Below are positions 59,080 through 64,000 of a stretch of 64,000 bases of DNA, in pieces. Made by a program: the position numbers and the translations under genes. Under the pieces are notes generated by a model that had not been told where the DNA came from, searched no databases, and worked only from the letters and a program-made list of their open reading frames with translations. Numbering within the stretch: position 1 is the stretch's first letter; each line of letters opens with the position of its first letter. This stretch comes from Massilia sp. (GTDB lineage Bacteria; Pseudomonadota; Gammaproteobacteria; Burkholderiales; Burkholderiaceae_D): NCBI GenBank assembly GCA_025359245.1, contig JANYGW010000144.1, positions 1-64,000 on the forward strand, given 5' to 3'.

Positions 59080-59973
59080 TCAGCGCGCCGTGGCGAGCCT
59101 GGCCCACAGCCGCGCGCCGAACTGGTTGAGCGCGAGCCCGCCCAGCACCAGCAGGCCGGCGCCGACCTTCCACCATTGCAGCTGTTCGCCCAAAATCAGC
59201 GCGGCGCTGGTCATGCCGGCCACCGGCACCAGCAACGAGAACGGCGCGATGGTGGCGGCCGCATAGCGCCGCATCAGCATCGACCAGATGCCGAAGCCGA
59301 GTATCGTGTTCGGATAGGCCTGGAACAGCACCGTGAGCAGCGACTTGAGGCCGAAGTTGTGCGCCGCCAGCTGCCACGCGGCGCGCCCTTCCATCAGCCA
59401 CGACGCCAGCAGCAGCGGCGGGGCGGCCAGCAGCGAGCCCCATACCACCAGCGACAGCGCGTTCACTTGCCCCATTTTCTTGGTGGTGATATTGGCCAGC
59501 GCCCAGCACAAGCCGGCCAGCACGACCAGCACGAAGCCGATCAGCGTGGCCTGGCTGTCGAGGTGGGCCGCGACCAGCCCCATGCCGCCCAGCGCCACCA
59601 GCGCGCCGACCAGCTGCACCGCCTTGGGCCGCTCGCCCAGCATCAGCACCGCCAGAGCGATCGTGAAGAAGGCCTGCAGCTGGATCACCAGCGACGCCAG
59701 CCCCGCCGGCAGTCCGAGCTTGATGCCGGAAAAAAGCAGCGTGAATTGCAAAGCGAACTGGAATATGCCGTAGGTGAGCACCAGCGGCCACGCCGCCTGC
59801 GGGCGCTTGACGAAGAATACCAGCGGCAGCGCCGCGAACAGGAGGCGCAGCGCGGTGAACAGCACCGGCGGCAGGTCCTGCAGCCCGATCTTGATCACGA
59901 CGAAATTGACGCCCCAGATGGTGACCACGGCAAGGGCGGTCAGGATGTCGGCTGGGGTCATCGTGGTCTTCAT
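59080..59973 (-). CDS. EamA/DMT-family transporter
   Basis: Ten-TM pattern; ADILTALAVVTIWGVNFVVIKIGLQDLPPVLFTALR. Confidence 0.92.
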   Translation of the reverse strand: MKTTMTPADILTALAVVTIWGVNFVVIKIGLQDLPPVLFTALRLLFAALPLVFFVKRPQAAWPLVLTYGIFQFALQFTLLFSGIKLGLPAGLASLVIQLQAFFTIALAVLMLGERPKAVQLVGALVALGGMGLVAAHLDSQATLIGFVLVVLAGLCWALANITTKKMGQVNALSLVVWGSLLAAPPLLLASWLMEGRAAWQLAAHNFGLKSLLTVLFQAYPNTILGFGIWSMLMRRYAAATIAPFSLLVPVAGMTSAALILGEQLQWWKVGAGLLVLGGLALNQFGARLWARLATAR

Positions 59974-59997
59974 GGCTGTCGATTATGAAGCAATTTG

Positions 59998-60729
59998 CTA
60001 CCACTTGCCGGCGCTCATGCCGCCGTCGACCGTGAGCACCGCGCCGGTGGAAAAATTGGAGCCGGTCAGGTAGAGCACCGCGTCGACGATATGCTGCGTG
60101 CTGCCGATCCTGCCGAGCGGCGCCAGTCCTGCGAGGAAGGCGTGGTTCTCGGCCGGATGCATCGGCGTGTCGATGATCCCTGGCGCGACTGCGTTGACCT
60201 TGATGTTGTGCGGCGCCAGCTCAATCGCCAGCGCGCGCGTGGCGCTGTTGATGCCGCCCTTGATCAGCACCGGCAGCAGCGCCGGCACGCTGGCATTCGG
60301 CTGGAGCGCCAGGCTCGCGCTGATGTTGAGGATATGGCCGCCGCCGTTGCCTTGCATGTGGCGCGCCGCTTCCTGGGTCGGGTAGACGAAGCCCATCAGG
60401 TTGGTCGCGACCATCTGCTCGACGTCGGCGCTGGTGTAGTCGGTCACCGGCTTGGGCATGAACAGGCCGGCGTTGTTGACCAGGATGCCGACCCGCCCGA
60501 AGCGCGCCGCCGCTTCGGCAAACAGGCGTTGTGCGGTGGCCGGTGCGGCGATGTCGCCTGCCACGGCCAGCACGCGCGATGGGTGGCCCAGCCGCTCGGC
60601 GGCGCCGGCCAGGCGCGCGGCATCGCGCCCGTTGATGACGACGTTGTCGCCCCGTTCGAGGAAGGCGGCAGCCAGTGCCAGGCCGATGCCGCTCGAGGCC
60701 CCGGTAATGATGACGGTGGTGGTGGTCAT
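59998..60729 (-). CDS. Short-chain dehydrogenase/reductase
   Basis: VIITGASSGIGLALAAAFLERGD, LVNNAGLF, KVNAVAPGIIDTPMH. Catalytic YxxxK region not obvious in the expected place. Confidence 0.9.
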   Translation of the reverse strand: MTTTTVIITGASSGIGLALAAAFLERGDNVVINGRDAARLAGAAERLGHPSRVLAVAGDIAAPATAQRLFAEAAARFGRVGILVNNAGLFMPKPVTDYTSADVEQMVATNLMGFVYPTQEAARHMQGNGGGHILNISASLALQPNASVPALLPVLIKGGINSATRALAIELAPHNIKVNAVAPGIIDTPMHPAENHAFLAGLAPLGRIGSTQHIVDAVLYLTGSNFSTGAVLTVDGGMSAGKW

Positions 60730-60740
60730 GTGCGTGTCCT

Positions 60741-60947
60741 TTACGTTGATTGGGTGGCGCGCAGCTTGGTCACCGTCTGGCCCGACACGCCCCAATTGTC
60801 GGTATCGATTTCGTCGATGACGACGAAGGTGCTGCCCGGCGCCTTGTCCAGCACCTGCGTCAGCAGCGCGGTCACGCCGGCGATCAGGGCCGCCTTGTGT
60901 TCGGCCGTAACGCCGCCGCGGGTGATTTTGATATTTACGTATGGCAT
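60741..60947 (-). CDS. 4-oxalocrotonate tautomerase family protein
   Basis: MPYVNIKITRGGVTAEHKAALIAGVTALLTQVLDKAPGSTFVVIDEIDTDNWGVSG. Confidence 0.88.
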   Translation of the reverse strand: MPYVNIKITRGGVTAEHKAALIAGVTALLTQVLDKAPGSTFVVIDEIDTDNWGVSGQTVTKLRATQST

Positions 60948-61053
60948 TTGAATCTCCTTTTGAAGTAAGGAGTCCAGTATATTTATGCCGTTCGTGTCGA
61001 TAAAGATGCGGAAAACCATTACACTTTTGACTTCATGTAACTAATTGGATGCC

Positions 61054-61998
61054 ATGAAACGCCAGTTCGACGATATTTTGCTTGGCAGCATAGAGCTGTT
61101 CTGCCTGGCCGCCGAGTTCAAAAGCTTTACCGCGGCCGCGGTCGAGGCCGGGGTGACGCCGGCCGCCGTGAGCCGCTCGGTGTCGCGCCTCGAAGAGCGG
61201 CTCGGCGTGCGCCTGTTCGTGCGCACCACGCGCCAGGTCCGGCTGACCGATCCGGGCCAGGCGTATTTCGCGCAGTGCCGCGAGGCGCTCGGGCGCCTGG
61301 TCGAAGCCGAGCGCGAGGTCACCGGGCAGCAGCTGGCGCCGTCCGGGGTGCTGCGCATCAGCGTACCGACGCCGTACGGCCACTGCCGCGTGCTGCCGAT
61401 GCTGGGCGACTACCGCGCGTTGCATCCGCAGGTGCAGGTCGAGGTCCACTTGAGCAACCGGAATATCGATTTCGCCGAAGAGGGCTATGACCTGGCGATC
61501 CGCGTGCGTCCGCCGCCCGATTCGAACCTGATCGCCCGCAAGCTCGAAGATGCGCAGCTGGTGGTGGTGGCCACGCCGGCTTATCTGGCGCGCTGCGGCA
61601 CGCCGGCCACGCTGGCCGACCTGGCCGCGCATGACTGCATCCAGTTCGAGCTGCCCAGCAGCGGGCGCCGCATCAGCTGGATGTTCCGCCAGCAGGGCGT
61701 CGATGTTGAGCTGCCGACCACGGGCAGCTATTGCCTGTCGGACGACGTGCTTGGCTGCGTCACGCTGGTGCGCCACGGCGCAGGGCTGTTGCAGACCTAT
61801 CGCTATATCGTCGAAGCCGACCTTGCAGCGGGTGCGCTGGTCGAGGTTTTGCAGGATTGCGCGGGGCGTTCGCGGCCGGTCACATTGCTGTATCCGCAGA
61901 ACCGCCATGTGCCGCTGCGGGTGCGCAGCTTTGTCGATTTCCTGGTCAAAAGGCTCGCCAGCCCGATGCTATACTCGCCGCACATCAAGGAGGGCTGA
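61054..61998 (+). CDS. LysR-family transcriptional regulator
   Basis: [59 protein letters not shown]. Confidence 0.93.
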   Translation: MKRQFDDILLGSIELFCLAAEFKSFTAAAVEAGVTPAAVSRSVSRLEERLGVRLFVRTTRQVRLTDPGQAYFAQCREALGRLVEAEREVTGQQLAPSGVLRISVPTPYGHCRVLPMLGDYRALHPQVQVEVHLSNRNIDFAEEGYDLAIRVRPPPDSNLIARKLEDAQLVVVATPAYLARCGTPATLADLAAHDCIQFELPSSGRRISWMFRQQGVDVELPTTGSYCLSDDVLGCVTLVRHGAGLLQTYRYIVEADLAAGALVEVLQDCAGRSRPVTLLYPQNRHVPLRVRSFVDFLVKRLASPMLYSPHIKEG

Positions 61999-61999
61999 C

Positions 62000-62320
62000 A
62001 TGGCTTGGGTCTATCTGTTTATCGCGGGCTTGCTGGAAATCGGTTGGGCCGTGGGCCTCAAGTACACGCACGGTTTCACCAGGCTGACGCCGTCGGTATT
62101 GACGCTGGTGTCGATGGCCGGCAGCATGGGCATGCTGGGCCTGGCGCTGCGCCAGTTGCCGCTGGGGACAGCGTATGCCGTGTGGACCGGGATCGGCACA
62201 GTTGGCACGGCGATCGCGGGGATGATCTTGCTGGGCGAGCCATCCGGCGCGCTGCGGCTCGGCTGCATCGCGCTGATCGTGGCAGGGATATTCGGTTTGA
62301 AGCTGTTGACGCCGGCGTGA
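62000..62320 (+). CDS. sugE: SMR-family transporter, SugE/Gdx type
   Basis: [29 protein letters not shown]...[27 protein letters not shown]. Confidence 0.93.
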   Translation: MAWVYLFIAGLLEIGWAVGLKYTHGFTRLTPSVLTLVSMAGSMGMLGLALRQLPLGTAYAVWTGIGTVGTAIAGMILLGEPSGALRLGCIALIVAGIFGLKLLTPA

Positions 62321-62399
62321 CTCCGGCTATGTTCAATTCCACAGCGCCGCGCGGATTTCTGTACAAGACAAGCCGCCCCGCGCGCGCTATTCTGGCCCC

Positions 62400-63332
62400 A
62401 TGAACACGATCTCCATCATCGACTCCCATACCGGCGGCGAACCGACCCGCCTGATCATCGCCGGCGGCCCTGACCTGGGCAGCGGCCCGTTGGCCGAACG
62501 CCTGGCCCGTTTTCGCGACGACTTCGACCATGTCCGCTCGGCCGTGGTGTGCGAGCCGCGCGGCTCCGACGTGCTGGTCGGCGCGCTGCTGTGCGAGCCG
62601 CACGCGCTCGACTGCGTGGCCGGCGTCATCTTCTTCAACAACGTCGCCTATCTCGGCATGTGCGGGCACGGCATGATCGGCGTGGTCGCCTCGCTGGCCT
62701 TCCTCGGCCGCCTGGCGCCGGGCCGGCACCGGATCGACACGCCGGTTGGCGTGGTCGAAGCCGAACTGCATGCCGACGGCAGCGTCACGATCGATAACGT
62801 CGCCTCGTACCGCAGCCAGGCCGCGCTGCGCGTGCAGGTGCCCGGCCATGGCGAAGTGGCCGGCGACGTGGCCTGGGGCGGCAACTGGTTCTTCCTGGTG
62901 GGCGATCATGGGCTGGATCTGTGCGTGTCGAATGTCGAAGCGTTGACCGCTTTTGCGTGCGCCGTGCGCGCAGCGCTCGAAGCGAACGGCATCTGCGGCG
63001 ACGGCGGCGCCCTGATCGATCACATTGAATTATTCGCGCCTTCGCGCAGCGGGGCCGATTGCCAGAATTTCGTGCTCTGTCCCGGCAAAGCCTACGATCG
63101 TTCGCCGTGCGGCACCGGCACCAGCGCCAAGCTGGCCTGCCTGGCCGCCGACGGCGAACTGGAAGACGGTGCGCTGTGGCGCCAGGAGAGCGTGATCGGC
63201 AGCGTGTTCGAGGCGAGCTACCGGCGCGACGGCGAGCGCATCCTGCCCAGCATCCGCGGCAAGGCCTGGGTCAATGCCCAGGCCAGCTTGCTGTTCGATG
63301 ACAGCGACCCCTTTGTGTGGGGCATCCGCTAG
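62400..63332 (+). CDS. 4-hydroxyproline epimerase / proline racemase family
   Basis: [43 protein letters not shown]. Confidence 0.93.
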   Translation: MNTISIIDSHTGGEPTRLIIAGGPDLGSGPLAERLARFRDDFDHVRSAVVCEPRGSDVLVGALLCEPHALDCVAGVIFFNNVAYLGMCGHGMIGVVASLAFLGRLAPGRHRIDTPVGVVEAELHADGSVTIDNVASYRSQAALRVQVPGHGEVAGDVAWGGNWFFLVGDHGLDLCVSNVEALTAFACAVRAALEANGICGDGGALIDHIELFAPSRSGADCQNFVLCPGKAYDRSPCGTGTSAKLACLAADGELEDGALWRQESVIGSVFEASYRRDGERILPSIRGKAWVNAQASLLFDDSDPFVWGIR

Positions 63333-63340
63333 TTCGCTGC

Positions 63341-64000
63341 CTATTCAGTGTGGCGGTCGAAATCGGTGTTCGGCCGCGTCATGTAGAACCACTCGTTGTT
63401 CGGCACCGCATTCACGTCGGGGAACAGGATCTTGCCGTCGAATTCGGCCGTGACAGGCGTGCCATCGGCGCGCGTGCCGATCAGGTCGCCCTTGGCCAGC
63501 GCGTCGAAGCTGGACCACACACGGCTGAACTGGTCGCCCTCGGCCAGCTTGTCGTGCACCGCCACCATCGACAGCGACTCCATGGCGTCGAGCGCGATCG
63601 GGGCCGGCTCGGGCGCGTCGATGATCTTCAGGAAGGCGAGCGTGTTCATGATCGCGCGGTAGGCGACATCGGGCGCGGCCGGATCGAAGTGCTGCCCGCA
63701 TTCGAGCGTGAGTGCGTAGCCGCCGGTGGTGCGCATGTATTCGGTGGTGCCGTAGCCGTAGCGCAGCACCGTTTCGAGCTGCGCCGATCCGCTGCCTTGC
63801 ATGCGGCGCTGCACGCCCTGGCCGTAAGTCGCCAGCCAGCCGTCGACAAAGCGGCTCACGCCCAGGCGGCGCGCCAGCGCACGTTCTTTTTCGGCGTGCT
63901 TGAACGGCTGCAGCGGCCCGCCGTTGTTGCGCGGCCCGACCATCACGAACGGCTGGCTCTGGGCGTTAAACGAATGCAGGTCGAGCAGCACGTCATGCTG
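63341..64000 (-). CDS. Succinylglutamate desuccinylase/aspartoacylase-like metallopeptidase (N-terminal part outside window)
   Basis: LLDLHSFNAQSQPFVMVGPRNNGG...TGGYALTLECGQHFDP; ORF runs to the window edge. Confidence 0.8.
   Translation of the reverse strand, partial: QHDVLLDLHSFNAQSQPFVMVGPRNNGGPLQPFKHAEKERALARRLGVSRFVDGWLATYGQGVQRRMQGSGSAQLETVLRYGYGTTEYMRTTGGYALTLECGQHFDPAAPDVAYRAIMNTLAFLKIIDAPEPAPIALDAMESLSMVAVHDKLAEGDQFSRVWSSFDALAKGDLIGTRADGTPVTAEFDGKILFPDVNAVPNNEWFYMTRPNTDFDRHTE

Overview
This 64 kb window is GC-rich, gene-dense bacterial chromosome. By gene content and style it looks like a beta-proteobacterium, probably Oxalobacteraceae (Massilia/Duganella-like); that placement is inference. 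I see no rRNA, CRISPR array, IS element or prophage. Recognisable content, left to right: two identical tRNA-Arg(ACG) genes with identical terminators bracketing a GlxA/AraC regulator and a hydrolase; an FMN alpha-hydroxy-acid dehydrogenase; LysR; an RND tripartite efflux operon; an ECF sigma / anti-sigma-like pair facing a VIT/VWA/DUF2135 protein; a convergent LigD/Ku NHEJ pair; several c-di-GMP signalling proteins; a SulP transporter; an operon-like run of DUF2141 (frameshifted), carotenoid oxygenase, serine hydrolase, LytS-type kinase and LytTR regulator; a three-gene phosphorelay/GGDEF-EAL cluster; a complete ureDABCEFG-J operon; an ars remnant (arsR, frameshifted arsC, arsH, no efflux pump); an ArsR-OYE pair; a LysR/SDR/tautomerase locus with a SugE/Gdx transporter; and a 4-hydroxyproline epimerase-like gene. 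The points most worth a second look are: (1) a TonB-receptor-plug-like motif (V-E-[IV]-T-A-T-R...E-T-A-L-P-I-A-A-M-T) shared by the anti-sigma-like protein and the convergent VIT/VWA protein, with only silent differences in its core; (2) the carotenoid-oxygenase/serine-hydrolase/LytS-LytTR gene run; (3) a GGAEF protein with an intact RxxD I-site; (4) two precise frameshifts (4-bp TTCA duplication in DUF2141, 1-bp loss in arsC) plus an ArsR C-terminal remnant. No database search was possible; all family calls come from reading motifs.
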